In this document: positions 1-9,079 of the stretch, in pieces | Numbering within the stretch: the stretch's first letter is position 1 | Layout: each line of letters begins with the position of its first letter | Assembly (NCBI GenBank): GCA_038246575.1 | Contig: JBBRVU010000003.1 | Location: 1-64,000 of the forward strand | DNA from: JACCUZ01 sp038246575 | Lineage (GTDB): Bacteria; Actinomycetota; Actinomycetes; JACCUZ01 | Length of the DNA stretch: 64,000 nt | Reading direction: 5' to 3' | Notes under the pieces: model-generated | What the model was told of the DNA's origin: nothing | What the model saw: only the letters and a program-made list of their open reading frames with translations | Database searches by the model: none | Position numbers and translations under genes: made by a program

Positions 1-289
1 CGCCGAGGCCCAGGGCCACGGGTCCCCCAGCGACGAGATCCGGGACACCACGGGACGGGTACCGAACCTGTGGTTCGGTGACGCCGACGAGGACGAGACC
101 CCGCGTCAGCGGTTCCACGTCGAGGTCTATGTGGCGCCCGAGGTGGCCGAGCAACGAATCGCCGCCGCCGTCGCCGCGGGTGGGATTGTCGTCGATGACA
201 GCGACGCGCCATCGCTCACCGTGATCGCCGACCAGGACGGCAACACGGGAGTCCTCTGCGTCGCCGAGTCCCCTGCGACGAAGGACTGA
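1..289 (+). CDS. VOC (glyoxalase-like) domain protein, C-terminal part
   Basis: The reading frame is open from the window edge to a TGA at 287, giving about 95 residues of a C terminus. It carries a PNLWF strand, then RFHVEVYV, a stretch with paired alanines and AAGG, and LTVIADQDGN near the end. This order is typical of the second half of glyoxalase-like (VOC) domains, including those fused to pterin-dehydratase-like proteins in actinobacteria. The substrate cannot be read from this part. The N terminus lies outside the window. It converges on nrdJ. Confidence 0.6.
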   Translation, partial: AEAQGHGSPSDEIRDTTGRVPNLWFGDADEDETPRQRFHVEVYVAPEVAEQRIAAAVAAGGIVVDDSDAPSLTVIADQDGNTGVLCVAESPATKD

Positions 290-307
290 ACCGCCGACTC
301 GGGTGAC

Positions 308-358
308 CCGCGGCCTGACCATGGGTCACCTCAGTGGTTGTAGGAGGTCGGGCCGCGG
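308..358. terminator. Stem-loop between convergent genes
   Basis: Positions 308–320 and 346–358 pair over 13 positions with a single U·G, around a loop of about 25 nt. It sits between the end of the VOC gene and the end of nrdJ. The symmetrical location suggests a bidirectional terminator, but no T-run follows. Confidence 0.4.
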
Positions 359-418
359 TCGCAATCCGGTTCTGGGCGATCGTCAGCCAGTCAACGTCTC
401 ACTTGGCCGATCCCGGGA

Positions 419-450
419 CAGCAGTGCCCGGTTCAGCGCGGACACTGCTG
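419..450 (-). terminator. Probable nrdJ terminator hairpin
   Basis: CAGCAGTG at 419–426 is the exact reverse complement of CACTGCTG at 443–450, separated by 16 nt. It lies 11 nt beyond the nrdJ stop codon in the direction of nrdJ transcription. No U-tract is present, so this is placement plus symmetry only. Confidence 0.4.
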
Positions 451-460
451 ACCGTCCACG

Positions 461-3400
461 CTAGCTGCAGCCGGACGTGCTGCCACACCCCTCGCAGACG
501 TAGCAGGAGCCGGCCGGGCGCATCTTGATCCCGCAGCTCATGCACAGCGGCGCGTCGGACTCCTGACCGGTGATCGCCTCGAGCAGCTCAGCGGAGGAGT
601 GTGCCTGCGACGGGGCCGCCTTGACGCCGACGGAAGCCCGGGCGGGAGAGTCCTTGCGGGGCTCGGCCACCGGTGCGGACTGCGCCAGCGTCTCGAGCTC
701 CTCCTCGACGTCCTCGTCGGAGTCTTCCTCGAGGTAGGACCCGGTCTCGAGCTGGCGGGCCCGCTCCTGCGCGGAGTAGACGCCGTAGGCCGCGCGGGTG
801 TCGAAGTCCATGTAGTCCAGCGCGAGCCGGCGGAAGACGTAGTCCATGATCGACTGCGCCATCCGGACGTCCGGGTCGTCGGTGAGGCCGGCCGGGTCGA
901 AGCGCATGTTGACGAACTTCGACACATAGGTCTCGAGCGGGACGCCGTACTGCAGGCCGATCGAGATAGCGATCGAGAACGCGTCCATCATCCCGGCGAG
1001 CGTCGAGCCCTGCTTCGACATCTTCAGGAAGATCTCGCCGAGCCCGTCATCGGGGTAGGACGAGGCTGTCATGTAACCCTCGGCACCGCCGACCGCGAAC
1101 GACGTCATCTGCGCCGGGCGCTTCTTCGGCAGCCGCTTGCGGGTCGGCCGGTACTCGATCACAGTCTCCGCGGCCTTGCCCGACGCGCCGTTCTTGGCCT
1201 TGGCGTCCGAGAGTGGCTGCCCGACCTTGCAGTTGTCGCGGTAGACGGCCAGCGCCTTCAGGCCGAGCTTCCAGCCCTGGAAGTGGACGTCCTCGATCTC
1301 CTCGACCGTCGCGGTCTCGGGCAGGTTCACCGTCTTGGAGATCGCCCCGGACAGGAACGGCTGCACCGCGGCCATCATCCGCACGTGGCCCATCGGTGCG
1401 ATGGCCCGCTCCCCCATCGCGCAGTCGAACACCTCGTAGTGCTCGGTACGCAGCCCGGGCGCGTCGATGACGTGGCCGCTCTCGGCGATGTACTCGACGA
1501 TCGCCTCGACGGTCTCCTCGGCGTAGCCCATCTTGCGCAGTGCCCGCGGGATCGTCTGGTTGACGATCTGCATCGACCCGCCACCGACGAGCTTCTTGAA
1601 CTTGACCAGCGAGAAGTCCGGCTCGATGCCGGTGGTGTCGCAGTCCATCATGAAGCCGATCGTGCCGGTCGGCGCGAGCACGCTGGCCTGTGCGTTGCGG
1701 TAGCCGTTCTTCTCACCGATCTTGAGCACGGCGTCCCACGCCTTGCTGGCCTCGCGCTGCACGTCGCGGTCCATCGGGTCTACCGCACGCACCGCGTCGT
1801 TGGCCGCGGCGTGCTTGCGCATGACCCGCTTGTGCGGCTCGGCGTTGCGCGCGAAGCCCTCGTACGGACCCACGATCCCGGCCAGCTCGGCCGAACGCTT
1901 GTAGGACGTGCCGGTCATCAGCGACGTGATCGACGCCGCCAGCGCCCGGCCACCGGCCGAGTCGTAGCCCTTGCCCGTCGCCATCAGCAGCGCACCGAGG
2001 TTGGCGTAGCCGATGCCGAGCTGGCGGTACTTGCGGGTGGTGTCCCCGATCGCCTCGGTCGGGAAGTCGGCGAAGCAGATCGAGATGTCCATCGCGGTGA
2101 TGACCAGCTCGACGACCTTGGCGAACGTCGTCGCGTCGAAGCTGCCGTCGTCCTTGAGAAACGTCAGCAGGTTCAGCGACGCCAGGTTGCACGAGGAGTT
2201 GTCCAGCGACATGTATTCGCTGCAGTTGGCCACGACGACGCCGTTGACGATGTAGGAGTGGTTGCGGGGCTCGGTGAGGTTGTAGGTGGTCTCGAACCCT
2301 TGCGACTCCCGGGTGACCAGCCGCACCGTCTCGTCTGTGGCGTAGGCCGCGTGGTCGTCGACGATGGCCGTGAGCTTGGCGTTCTTGGCGGCCAGGGTGA
2401 ACCCGATCTGTGCAGCGAACTCGCGTAGGGACCGCCCACTGACCCGCAGGTCGAACGACGGGCCGTCGGACCCATAGACCGCCTCGCTGCCGTCCTTGCG
2501 GGTGTAGCGGAAGGACTCGGTCTTCGTGCCGGACTGGTAGATGCGCCCGGCGATGCCGAAGGTGGCGAGCACCTCCTGCACGCCGAGCAGCAGCTCCTCC
2601 GACCGGCTGCCCAGACCGACATAGCGATTGCCCTTGTCGACCTGGTTGACCACGCAGCCGTCGGCGTCGTAGAGGCCCTGCAGGAACGCGATGACCGCTT
2701 CCTCGGGAGCCTCGAACAGCGATGCGGGAAGCGACTTGTGTGCAGCCTTGTCCGTTGTGATGCCGAGCCCCTGCAGGAAGGCGACCATGTCCTTGCGCGC
2801 AGAGCGCAGCTGAACGGTGCCATTGGCCTGCACGCTGGGCTTGGGGACGTGACCCGTCCACGCTGCCAGCGCCTCGGAGTGACGCGGCAGGATCTCCTGC
2901 CTGTCCTGCTCGCTGCCGTAGATCGTGGTAGCGGTCGTCGCCGTCAGGCAGCCGTCACCCGTCAGCCAGCCCAGGTAGTGGGACAGCTCGTCGGTCCACT
3001 TCACCGGCATCGCCAGGTCAGACGCCCGGCCGGCGACGTCCTGGGCCGAGGAAGGCAGCGCGTACGAGGCCATCGAGCGGCCGGCGTACTCGAAAGAGCG
3101 CACGACCTCGTCGGTCGCCTCGAGCGACTCCGCGTGAACCCATCCGCGGTTGCGAGTCCACAGCCGGTGGTTCGGCGTGCAGCGCAAACGCGAGCCGTCG
3201 GAAAACCGCAGTGCCAGGACCTCGTTCGTGCCGGTGACCATGTAGCGGACCGGACGCGTGGCGACCACGCGGGACACCGACTCGTCGGCTGATGTCACGT
3301 CGTTGGTGTAGACGTCGAACGCCTCACCCGTCGCCGCCCGCGACACGAGGTCGCCGATCGCGATCAAGCCCTTGTCCGTCACGACGCGCTGGTCGGCCGG

Positions 3401-4492
3401 GAAGCACGGGTTGGACGCGGTGATCCGCCCGGTCTCCGGGTTGGTGTGCCAGTCGTTGATCGTGTCGTCGTACTGGATGCCTGGGTCGGCGCACTCCCAC
3501 GACGCGACGGCAATCTTGCGCCACAGCTCGCGGGCGTCGGTCGTCTCGATGACCTCGCCGGTCGCGCGGGCCCGCAGGCCGAAGTCGCTGCCCTGCTCGA
3601 CCGCGCGCATGAACTCGTCGGTGACCCGCACCGAGTTGTTGGCGTTCTGGTACTGCACGGACGTGATGTCCTTGCCGCCCAGGTCCATGTCGAAACCGGC
3701 GTCACGCAGCGCGCGGATCTTGTTCTCCTCGCGCGCCTTGGTGCCGACGAACTCCTCGATGTCGGGGTGGTCGACGTCGAGCACGACCATCTTGGCGGCC
3801 CGCCGGGTCGCGCCGCCGGACTTGATCGTGCCGGCCGACGCGTCGGCGCCGCGCATGAACGACACCGGTCCCGAGACCGTCCCGCCCGAGGACAGCAGCT
3901 CCTTGGACGAGCGGATCCGCGAGAGGTTGAGGCCGGCACCGGAGCCGCCCTTGAAGATCAGGCCCTCCTCGCGGTACCAGTTCAGGATCGAGTCCATCGT
4001 GTCGTCGACGGCGAGGATGAAACACGCCGAGACCTGCTGCGGCGAGGTCGTGCCGACGTTGAACCAGACCGGGGAGTTGAACGAGAACACCTGGTGCAGC
4101 AGCGCCCAGGTCAGCTCGTGGTCGAACACCTCGGCGTCGTCCGGCGTCGCGAAGTAGCCGTGCTCGAGGCCGGCGCGGGTGTAGGTCGACACCACGCGGT
4201 CGATGAGCTGCTTGAGGCTCCACTCGCGCACGTCGGTGCCGACCGCACCGCGGAAGTACTTGGTGGTGACGATCGTCGAGGCGTTGACCGACCAGCCGTC
4301 GGGGAACTCGACCCCGCGCTGCTCGAAGATCGTCTCGCCGGTCTTCCAGTTCTGCTGGACGACGTCGCGCCGCTCCCAGGTCACCTCGTCGTACGGGTGG
4401 ACGCCCGCCGTGGTGTAGATCCGCTCGATGGTCAGGCCCTTGGCCCGGCCCGCCCGGATCACCTGGGGCTTGTCCTGCGACGTCTCCGTCAT
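461..4492 (-). CDS. nrdJ: Adenosylcobalamin-dependent (class II) ribonucleotide reductase, intein-containing
   Basis: Reduces ribonucleotides to deoxyribonucleotides using vitamin B12 instead of oxygen. The precursor is 1343 residues; removing the intein (residues 363–756) leaves 949, a normal size for actinobacterial NrdJ. The start is the ATG before TETSQDKPQ; the frame runs further upstream but that extension is arginine-rich and unlike the family. Visible landmarks are VSACFILAVDD (an active-site cysteine), the NPC/SEYMSLDNSSCNLASL radical-cysteine region split by the intein, ASVLAPTGTIGFMMDCDTTGIEP, and a C-terminal CMSCG…CYVCEGCG tail that probably relays electrons from thioredoxin. nrdR lies just upstream in the same direction, so the pair is probably cotranscribed. 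I see no B12 riboswitch upstream. Confidence 0.96.
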   Translation of the reverse strand: MTETSQDKPQVIRAGRAKGLTIERIYTTAGVHPYDEVTWERRDVVQQNWKTGETIFEQRGVEFPDGWSVNASTIVTTKYFRGAVGTDVREWSLKQLIDRVVSTYTRAGLEHGYFATPDDAEVFDHELTWALLHQVFSFNSPVWFNVGTTSPQQVSACFILAVDDTMDSILNWYREEGLIFKGGSGAGLNLSRIRSSKELLSSGGTVSGPVSFMRGADASAGTIKSGGATRRAAKMVVLDVDHPDIEEFVGTKAREENKIRALRDAGFDMDLGGKDITSVQYQNANNSVRVTDEFMRAVEQGSDFGLRARATGEVIETTDARELWRKIAVASWECADPGIQYDDTINDWHTNPETGRITASNPCFPADQRVVTDKGLIAIGDLVSRAATGEAFDVYTNDVTSADESVSRVVATRPVRYMVTGTNEVLALRFSDGSRLRCTPNHRLWTRNRGWVHAESLEATDEVVRSFEYAGRSMASYALPSSAQDVAGRASDLAMPVKWTDELSHYLGWLTGDGCLTATTATTIYGSEQDRQEILPRHSEALAAWTGHVPKPSVQANGTVQLRSARKDMVAFLQGLGITTDKAAHKSLPASLFEAPEEAVIAFLQGLYDADGCVVNQVDKGNRYVGLGSRSEELLLGVQEVLATFGIAGRIYQSGTKTESFRYTRKDGSEAVYGSDGPSFDLRVSGRSLREFAAQIGFTLAAKNAKLTAIVDDHAAYATDETVRLVTRESQGFETTYNLTEPRNHSYIVNGVVVANCSEYMSLDNSSCNLASLNLLTFLKDDGSFDATTFAKVVELVITAMDISICFADFPTEAIGDTTRKYRQLGIGYANLGALLMATGKGYDSAGGRALAASITSLMTGTSYKRSAELAGIVGPYEGFARNAEPHKRVMRKHAAANDAVRAVDPMDRDVQREASKAWDAVLKIGEKNGYRNAQASVLAPTGTIGFMMDCDTTGIEPDFSLVKFKKLVGGGSMQIVNQTIPRALRKMGYAEETVEAIVEYIAESGHVIDAPGLRTEHYEVFDCAMGERAIAPMGHVRMMAAVQPFLSGAISKTVNLPETATVEEIEDVHFQGWKLGLKALAVYRDNCKVGQPLSDAKAKNGASGKAAETVIEYRPTRKRLPKKRPAQMTSFAVGGAEGYMTASSYPDDGLGEIFLKMSKQGSTLAGMMDAFSIAISIGLQYGVPLETYVSKFVNMRFDPAGLTDDPDVRMAQSIMDYVFRRLALDYMDFDTRAAYGVYSAQERARQLETGSYLEEDSDEDVEEELETLAQSAPVAEPRKDSPARASVGVKAAPSQAHSSAELLEAITGQESDAPLCMSCGIKMRPAGSCYVCEGCGSTSGCS
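2225..3406 (-). other. In-frame LAGLIDADG intein in NrdJ (394 residues)
   Basis: A protein intron. It begins at the Cys of CFPADQRVVTDKG and ends at the Asn of VVVAN, directly before the Cys of CSEYMSL. Splicing would rebuild NPCSEYMSL. The block-B TPNH motif lies in LRCTPNHRLW. Two dodecapeptide endonuclease motifs are present, LGWLTGDG and LQGLYDADG, each with the acidic residue needed for metal binding, so the homing endonuclease may be active. The C-terminal splice block is YNLTEPRNHSYIVNG. The penultimate residue is Ala rather than the usual His. The +1 nucleophile is the thiyl-radical cysteine of the reductase, so unspliced enzyme should be inactive. Confidence 0.95.
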
Positions 4493-4583
4493 CGTGCTCC
4501 TCCCGAAACCGCTGAATCCGTTAGTAGTCAACACGTGCGTACCGACAGAAACTCCGCTCCCGCGGTGCCCCCGGCGTCGTTCT

Positions 4584-5072
4584 CTAGGTCGTGTTCTGGT
4601 CGTGCTCGTACGTCTGGTGGCCCAGGTCGCGCTCGGCGCGCAACAGGGCGATCTCGGCCTCGAACGCGTCGAGGTCGTCGAAGGCGCGGTAGACCGACGC
4701 GAAGCGCAGGTAGGCAACCTCGTCGAGCTCGCGCAGCGGCGTCAGCACCGCCATTCCCACCTCGTGCGCCTCGACCTCGGCGACGCCGCTGGCCCGGATC
4801 GACTCCTCGACCCGCTGGGCGAGCAGCGCCAGGTCGTCGGCGCTGACCGGGCGGCCCTGGCAGGCCTTGCTCACCCCGGAGAGCACCTTCTCCCGGCTGA
4901 ACGGCTCGCTGGCCCCGGACCGCTTGATGACCGCCAGGCTCGCGGTCTCCACGGTCGTGAAGCGCCGCCCGCACTCCGGGCACTGCCGCCGGCGCCGGAT
5001 CGCGGCCCCGTCGTCGGAGGCCCGGCTGTCCACGACGCGGCTGTCGCTGTGGCGGCAGAACGGGCAGTGCAT
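4584..5072 (-). CDS. nrdR: Transcriptional repressor NrdR
   Basis: A 162-residue repressor of ribonucleotide reductase genes. It has an N-terminal zinc ribbon (CPFCRH … CPECGRRF, residues 3–35) followed by an ATP-cone that senses ATP/dATP. The start is the ATG of MHCPFC; a good AGGAGG ribosome site lies 8 nt upstream. A longer in-frame extension exists but it translates a nucleotide repeat and is rejected. It precedes nrdJ by about 90 bp in the same direction, the common actinobacterial arrangement. Confidence 0.95.
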   Translation of the reverse strand: MHCPFCRHSDSRVVDSRASDDGAAIRRRRQCPECGRRFTTVETASLAVIKRSGASEPFSREKVLSGVSKACQGRPVSADDLALLAQRVEESIRASGVAEVEAHEVGMAVLTPLRELDEVAYLRFASVYRAFDDLDAFEAEIALLRAERDLGHQTYEHDQNTT

Positions 5073-5127
5073 GGTCGGGGCCTCCTCTTCGTGGGCGAAC
5101 GGCTGTGTCCGATGGCCAGACGGCCGG

Positions 5128-5194
5128 GTCCTGTGGACCGTCCTGTGCACTGTCCTGTGCACAACCCGGCTCGTCCTGTTCACATCCTGTGAAC
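5128..5194 (+). repeat. Five-copy 11-mer array (GTCCTGTGCAC-like)
   Basis: Copies start at 5128, 5140, 5152, 5173 and 5184; the middle two are identical and the others differ at one or two bases. Spacings are 12, 12, 21 and 11 bp, close to one or two helical turns. The last two overlap a perfect palindrome, GTTCACAtccTGTGAAC (5178–5194). The array lies 55–120 bp upstream of nrdR, a place for regulator binding. Confidence 0.7.
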
Positions 5195-5195
5195 C

Positions 5196-5267
5196 CACAT
5201 GTGGATAACTACATGGCTGTGATTCACAAGATGTAGGGGTAAGCATGGACCGCGACCCCCACATGTG
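5196..5267. promoter_or_regulatory. Candidate NrdR operator pair
   Basis: Two CACATGTG palindromes (5196–5203, 5260–5267) are centred 64 bp apart, about six turns. A related imperfect site, CACAAGATGTAG (5225–5236), lies between them, its centre about 31 bp from the first. NrdR binds paired boxes separated by whole helical turns, so this is a reasonable operator candidate. Match to the NrdR consensus is only partial. Confidence 0.3.
5200..5208 (-). promoter_or_regulatory. Perfect DnaA box (TTATCCACA)
   Basis: TGTGGATAA on the plus strand is the exact consensus DnaA box on the minus strand. It overlaps the CACATGTG palindrome at 5196–5203 and lies about 130 bp upstream of nrdR. DnaA control of nrd genes is known in Escherichia coli; here it is inferred from the site alone. 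Confidence 0.55.
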
Positions 5268-5487
5268 CAAGGTGTTCGACAAGATCTGCGTCAAGATCTT
5301 CTCGTCGGGGCATCACCGCAGGTCAGCGCGCCCGAGAGCCGGCCACAGCGACCGGTGCACCGGCGTGTCGCTGCGCGGTCACAGGTGCCTGTTCGATGCC
5401 CCGTTCTGTGCCCGTCTCGCCCGATTGTCGCCCGTTGGGGCCGGACCCGGTTACCTTGGAGCCCCTTCGCCCCTGCCGAAAGCCACC

Positions 5488-6678
5488 ATGAACACCCTCG
5501 ATGTGACCGCTGCCCTCGCCGGGCTCCGCACCACCTCCCCGCAAGAGGTCGTCGCCGCGCTGCGCGAGGCGGCCGCTCCAGTGGCCCGTGACATCGTGCT
5601 CTACCTCGTGGACTACGAGCAGGAGATCCTCCAGCCCTACATCGACGGCTCGGGCCTGGTGGTGCTGGTCGAGGAGCCGGTCGGCTCCACGATGGCGGGC
5701 CGAGCGTTCACCTCGGGCGAACCGGTCGTCGCCGACCGCGACGACGCCGTGCACGTCTGGGTTCCCGTCTTCGAGCACTCGGTGCGCACCGGGGTCCTGG
5801 CGATGACCGTCGAGCACGCCTCGCCCGAGGTGCTCGTGCACTGCATGTCGCTGGGAACGCTCGCCGGGCTGCTGGTCGCCAGTGCCGGCAGGTACACCGA
5901 CCTCGTGCACGTCCGCAAGCGCGGGCGGAGCATGACGCTGGCCGCGAGCATGCAGTGGGACCTCTTGCCGCCGCTGACGATGCGGGCGGACCGCGTCGTC
6001 GTGGCCGGAATGCTCGAGCCGGCCTACGAAGTGGCCGGTGACGGCTTCGACCACAGCATCAACGGTGACCGCGTGGACGTGGCCGTCTTCGACGGCATGG
6101 GGCACGGGATCGGCTCGACGCTGCTGGCAACGCTGGCGATGGGCACCTACCGGCACCAGCGCCGGGAGAACCAGGACCTCGCCACCATGCACGACGTCAT
6201 CGGCGACGCGGTCGGCCAGCAGTTCGCGGGCGACTCCTTCGTCACCGGCGTGCTGGCACGACTGAACACCACGACCGGCCACTTCGAGATGACGAACGCC
6301 GGGCATCCGGCGCCGCTCCTGCTGCGCGATCGCAGAGTCGTCGGCGAGATCCTGTGCGAGCCCTCGACTCCGTTCGGCCTGGACGGCGGGTGCGAGGAGG
6401 TCGCGACCTTCGACCTGCAACCCGGTGACACGGTGGTCCTCTACACCGACGGCGTCGTCGAGGCGCGCGGAGCCGAAGGTCTCGAGTTCGGAGTGGAGCG
6501 GCTCGGGGACTTTCTCGAGCGCGAGGCGGCCTCCGGTCGTGCCCCAGAGGAAGTGCTGCGCCGGCTGGTGCACGCAGTGCTCGAGCACCAGGGCAGTGCG
6601 CTGCGCGACGACGCAACGATCGTGTTGCTCCAGTGGGACGGGCCTCCGGTGGCGACGATCCCGGCGCAATCCTCCTGA
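5488..6678 (+). CDS. GAF-like/SpoIIE-type PP2C serine phosphatase
   Basis: A 396-residue soluble protein. The first half looks like a GAF sensor fold; the second half is a SpoIIE/RsbU-type phosphatase. Metal-binding motifs are [17 protein letters not shown] (about residue 205), LYTDGV and [10 protein letters not shown]. Such enzymes dephosphorylate anti-sigma-factor antagonists in partner-switching stress circuits. The start is the ATG of MNTLDV; the frame is open further upstream, but that part has no coding character. No kinase or anti-sigma antagonist is adjacent, so its target is unknown. Confidence 0.85.
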   Translation: MNTLDVTAALAGLRTTSPQEVVAALREAAAPVARDIVLYLVDYEQEILQPYIDGSGLVVLVEEPVGSTMAGRAFTSGEPVVADRDDAVHVWVPVFEHSVRTGVLAMTVEHASPEVLVHCMSLGTLAGLLVASAGRYTDLVHVRKRGRSMTLAASMQWDLLPPLTMRADRVVVAGMLEPAYEVAGDGFDHSINGDRVDVAVFDGMGHGIGSTLLATLAMGTYRHQRRENQDLATMHDVIGDAVGQQFAGDSFVTGVLARLNTTTGHFEMTNAGHPAPLLLRDRRVVGEILCEPSTPFGLDGGCEEVATFDLQPGDTVVLYTDGVVEARGAEGLEFGVERLGDFLEREAASGRAPEEVLRRLVHAVLEHQGSALRDDATIVLLQWDGPPVATIPAQSS

Positions 6679-6727
6679 CCACCTGCGCGGCCGACGGGTC
6701 CTTGGCAACCGGCCATCGGGTCTGCGC

Positions 6728-7516
6728 TCAGGTCTGGTCCGCGTGCTGCCACCAGAAGACCGTGCCGCCGCTGGCGAGAACGCCCACGAGCACGACCCCG
6801 AGCACTCCCGCGGCCCCGGGGCTCGACTGGTCGGGACCGGCGACGCCGGAGATCAACGCCGGCACGGACCAGGGAAACCACTCCCCGAAGCCGAGCGCTG
6901 CCACGACCTGAGCGGCGAACAGGCTGGCCAGCATCGTCGCCATCGCGGGCAGGTAGCCGCGCCCCAGGCAGGCGACGAGGCCGTACGTCGTTGCCAGGGC
7001 CGTGGTCAACAGCGCGGTCACCACCACGATGCCGACACCGCCACGAGCGACCTGCCACGACCAGCCGGGCAGGCCGAGAACGGCCCCGCTCACCAACGTC
7101 AGTGCCACCAGCTGCAGCGTCAGCAGGAGGGACCAGCCGAGTGCCACGAGCAGCTTGGCGACGACGATCGCCGATCGTGGGGCCGGCAGCGCGAGCAGGT
7201 CGGTCGCGGTGCGATCGGCGAACTCGCGACCGAACAGCCAGATCACGATAACTCCGAAGACGAGCAGGCCACCGAGCGCGACGATCTGCGCGGTGAGGGC
7301 GAGGTGGCCGGCCCAGTCCGCGGCGCTGCCGGTGAGCTGCGCCTTGCTGCCGAGCAGTCCAAGCGCCCGCGCCCGGGCCGGGTCCTGCAGCACGAACATG
7401 AAGAAGGCGCCCACCAGACCGGCCAGCGCGAAGGCGGCAACCGTCACCCAGGGCACGAGCGAACGCCGCACCTTGAGCAGTTCGGCCCCCACCGCCGCGG
7501 CGATCTCGCCGGTCAC
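6728..7516 (-). CDS. ABC-2 type transporter permease
   Basis: A 262-residue integral membrane protein with about six hydrophobic segments, beginning after [13 protein letters not shown] and including a long segment around [20 protein letters not shown]. The [15 protein letters not shown] loop is typical of ABC-2 permeases. The GTG start overlaps the stop of the upstream ATPase gene by 4 bp (GTGA), indicating translational coupling. It forms the membrane half of an exporter of unknown substrate, last gene of a TetR–ATPase–permease operon. Confidence 0.85.
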   Translation of the reverse strand: MTGEIAAAVGAELLKVRRSLVPWVTVAAFALAGLVGAFFMFVLQDPARARALGLLGSKAQLTGSAADWAGHLALTAQIVALGGLLVFGVIVIWLFGREFADRTATDLLALPAPRSAIVVAKLLVALGWSLLLTLQLVALTLVSGAVLGLPGWSWQVARGGVGIVVVTALLTTALATTYGLVACLGRGYLPAMATMLASLFAAQVVAALGFGEWFPWSVPALISGVAGPDQSSPGAAGVLGVVLVGVLASGGTVFWWQHADQT

Positions 7517-8487
7517 TGCTGTGCCGACTCAGTGGTCGATGCCGCCGCTGCGACCGGCGGCCCGGCGGTGCCGCCGAGACCGACCAGGTCGAGGAAGTAG
7601 CTCTCGAGGTCTGGTTCGGTGACGGCCAGCCGAGTGGGTGGCACCCCGGCCCCGACCAGGCTGGTCGCGACGAGGTCGGGGTGACCCACCGACCAGCTGT
7701 CCTGGAGCACGAGTACGCCGTCCACGTCGGTCGGCTCCAGACCCGCCTCGCGCAGGACCTGGGCCGCCCGGTGAGCGTCCCTGGTGCGCAGCTCCAGACG
7801 AGGGCGCACCCGGGTCGACAGGACGTCACTGTCGAGCTCGTCCACCAGCCGCCCGTCGTGCAGGACTCCGATGCGGGATGCCAGCCGGGCCACCTCGGAG
7901 AGCAGATGACTCGAGAGCAGCACCGTCGTGCCTTCCTCGGCGACCAGGCGCAGCAGGAGTCGGCGGATCTCCACCACACCGGCCGGGTCGAGGCCGTTGA
8001 CCGGCTCGTCGAGCACCAGCAGGGACGGCCGGTGCAGCATCGCCCGGGCCAGCGCGAGGCGCTGCCGGTTGCCCAACGACAACGCGCGGGCACGGCGGTC
8101 GGCGTACCGGCCGAGGTCGAACAGGTCGATGGCCCGCTCGACGGAGGTGCGGTCCGCGACCTGCCGCAGCCGGCGGGCGACCTCGAGGTTCTCCCGCACG
8201 GTCAGCTCGGGGTAGGCCGCCGGGGTGTCGACGAGGTAGCCGACCCGCGACCACACGGTCCGGTCGCTGACCGGTCGCCCGGTGACCTCGATGCGACCGG
8301 CGGTGGGCCGCACCATGCCCAGCAGCAACCGGATCAGTGTCGTCTTGCCGGCACCGTTGAGTCCGAGCAGGGCGTAGATCTCGCCGGCACGTACGTCGAG
8401 GCTGACGCCATCGACCGCGGTTGTGGTGCCGTAGCGCTTGGTCACCGATCGGGCGGCGATGACCGGCGCTGCCACGTGCGTGCTCAT
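7513..8487 (-). CDS. ABC transporter ATP-binding protein
   Basis: A 324-residue nucleotide-binding subunit. It has Walker [12 protein letters not shown]-loop region RVGYLVDTP, a signature [15 protein letters not shown] (degenerate: LSLGN instead of LSGGQ), and Walker [14 protein letters not shown] with the H-loop in LSSHLLSEV. The C-terminal third is an accessory domain common in bacitracin/CcmA-like exporters. It overlaps both the TetR gene before it and the permease gene after it by 4 bp. Confidence 0.9.
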   Translation of the reverse strand: MSTHVAAPVIAARSVTKRYGTTTAVDGVSLDVRAGEIYALLGLNGAGKTTLIRLLLGMVRPTAGRIEVTGRPVSDRTVWSRVGYLVDTPAAYPELTVRENLEVARRLRQVADRTSVERAIDLFDLGRYADRRARALSLGNRQRLALARAMLHRPSLLVLDEPVNGLDPAGVVEIRRLLLRLVAEEGTTVLLSSHLLSEVARLASRIGVLHDGRLVDELDSDVLSTRVRPRLELRTRDAHRAAQVLREAGLEPTDVDGVLVLQDSWSVGHPDLVATSLVGAGVPPTRLAVTEPDLESYFLDLVGLGGTAGPPVAAAASTTESAQQ

Positions 8488-9065
8488 CGCCCGGCCGTGG
8501 TCAGCGCCCGCAGGCCCGCGAGGGCCTCGTCGACGTGCTCGGGGAGGGAGCCGCCCGAACCGGCCCAGCGGGTCACGGCGACCCCGATCGCCGCCGCACA
8601 GGCCGACGCGGCCACCTCGATCTCGACAGCAGTGCGAGGCAGGCCGGTGCGCTCGGCCAGCGCGTCGGCGAGATAGCTGACGAGGCTGTCCAGCTGCTCG
8701 CGCGACCTGGCTCGCAGCGCGGGCACCGAGAGGACGAGTGCGGTGCGCTGCCGGATGACCTCGAGATCGGTGGCGTACACCGCGGCCAGCGAGTCGGCGA
8801 AGCCGCGCCGGACAGCGGTCAGGGGGGTCTCACGCGAGGGGCGGGCAATGACCGCCGCCGCGATCATCGGGTCGTAGCCGTCGGCCAGGACGATGTCTTC
8901 TTTTGTCGCGAAGTAGCGGAACAGCGTGGCCGGCGACACGCCGGCGGCTGCCGCGATCTGCTCGCAGGTCGTCACGTCGTAGTCGGCGGCCGCGATCAGG
9001 CGCAGCGCCTCGCGCTGGATCGCCGACCGGGTCTGCTCCTTCTTGCGTTCGCGCAGACCCGCCAT
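8484..9065 (-). CDS. TetR family transcriptional regulator
   Basis: A 193-residue regulator. The helix-turn-helix is at about residues 28–50 (EQIAAAAGVSPATLFRYF, then ATKEDIV). The C-terminal ligand domain does not reveal its inducer. The ATG at 9065 is preferred; a TTG one codon upstream is also possible. It is the first gene of the operon with the ABC exporter and very likely represses it, since two perfect palindromes lie 15–43 bp upstream of its start. Confidence 0.9.
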   Translation of the reverse strand: MAGLRERKKEQTRSAIQREALRLIAAADYDVTTCEQIAAAAGVSPATLFRYFATKEDIVLADGYDPMIAAAVIARPSRETPLTAVRRGFADSLAAVYATDLEVIRQRTALVLSVPALRARSREQLDSLVSYLADALAERTGLPRTAVEIEVAASACAAAIGVAVTRWAGSGGSLPEHVDEALAGLRALTTAGR

Positions 9066-9079
9066 CAAGAGCTAATTTC

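Larger units (their letters stand above)
5073..5487. promoter_or_regulatory. nrdR / SpoIIE-phosphatase divergent intergenic region
   Basis: 415 bp without a supported gene. The nrdR side holds an 11-mer repeat array (5128–5194), a perfect DnaA box (5200–5208) and two CACATGTG palindromes (5196–5203 and 5260–5267). These are described separately. The part from about 5290 to 5487 shows nothing I can name beyond GC-rich sequence in front of the phosphatase start. Confidence 0.5.

Noticed and set aside
599..2428. 609-residue open frame antisense to nrdJ
   Set aside because: Composition is Arg/Val/Leu/Asp-rich as expected for the mirror frame of a high-GC gene; no family motif.
5128..5208. Repeat array plus DnaA box as a plasmid-type replication origin
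   Set aside because: Housekeeping context, no rep gene and no AT-rich unwinding region; regulation is more likely.
4493..5487. B12 riboswitch controlling nrdJ
   Set aside because: I looked for a long structured leader with a B12-box-like element and saw none; nrdR and nrdJ appear to share a protein-bound control region.
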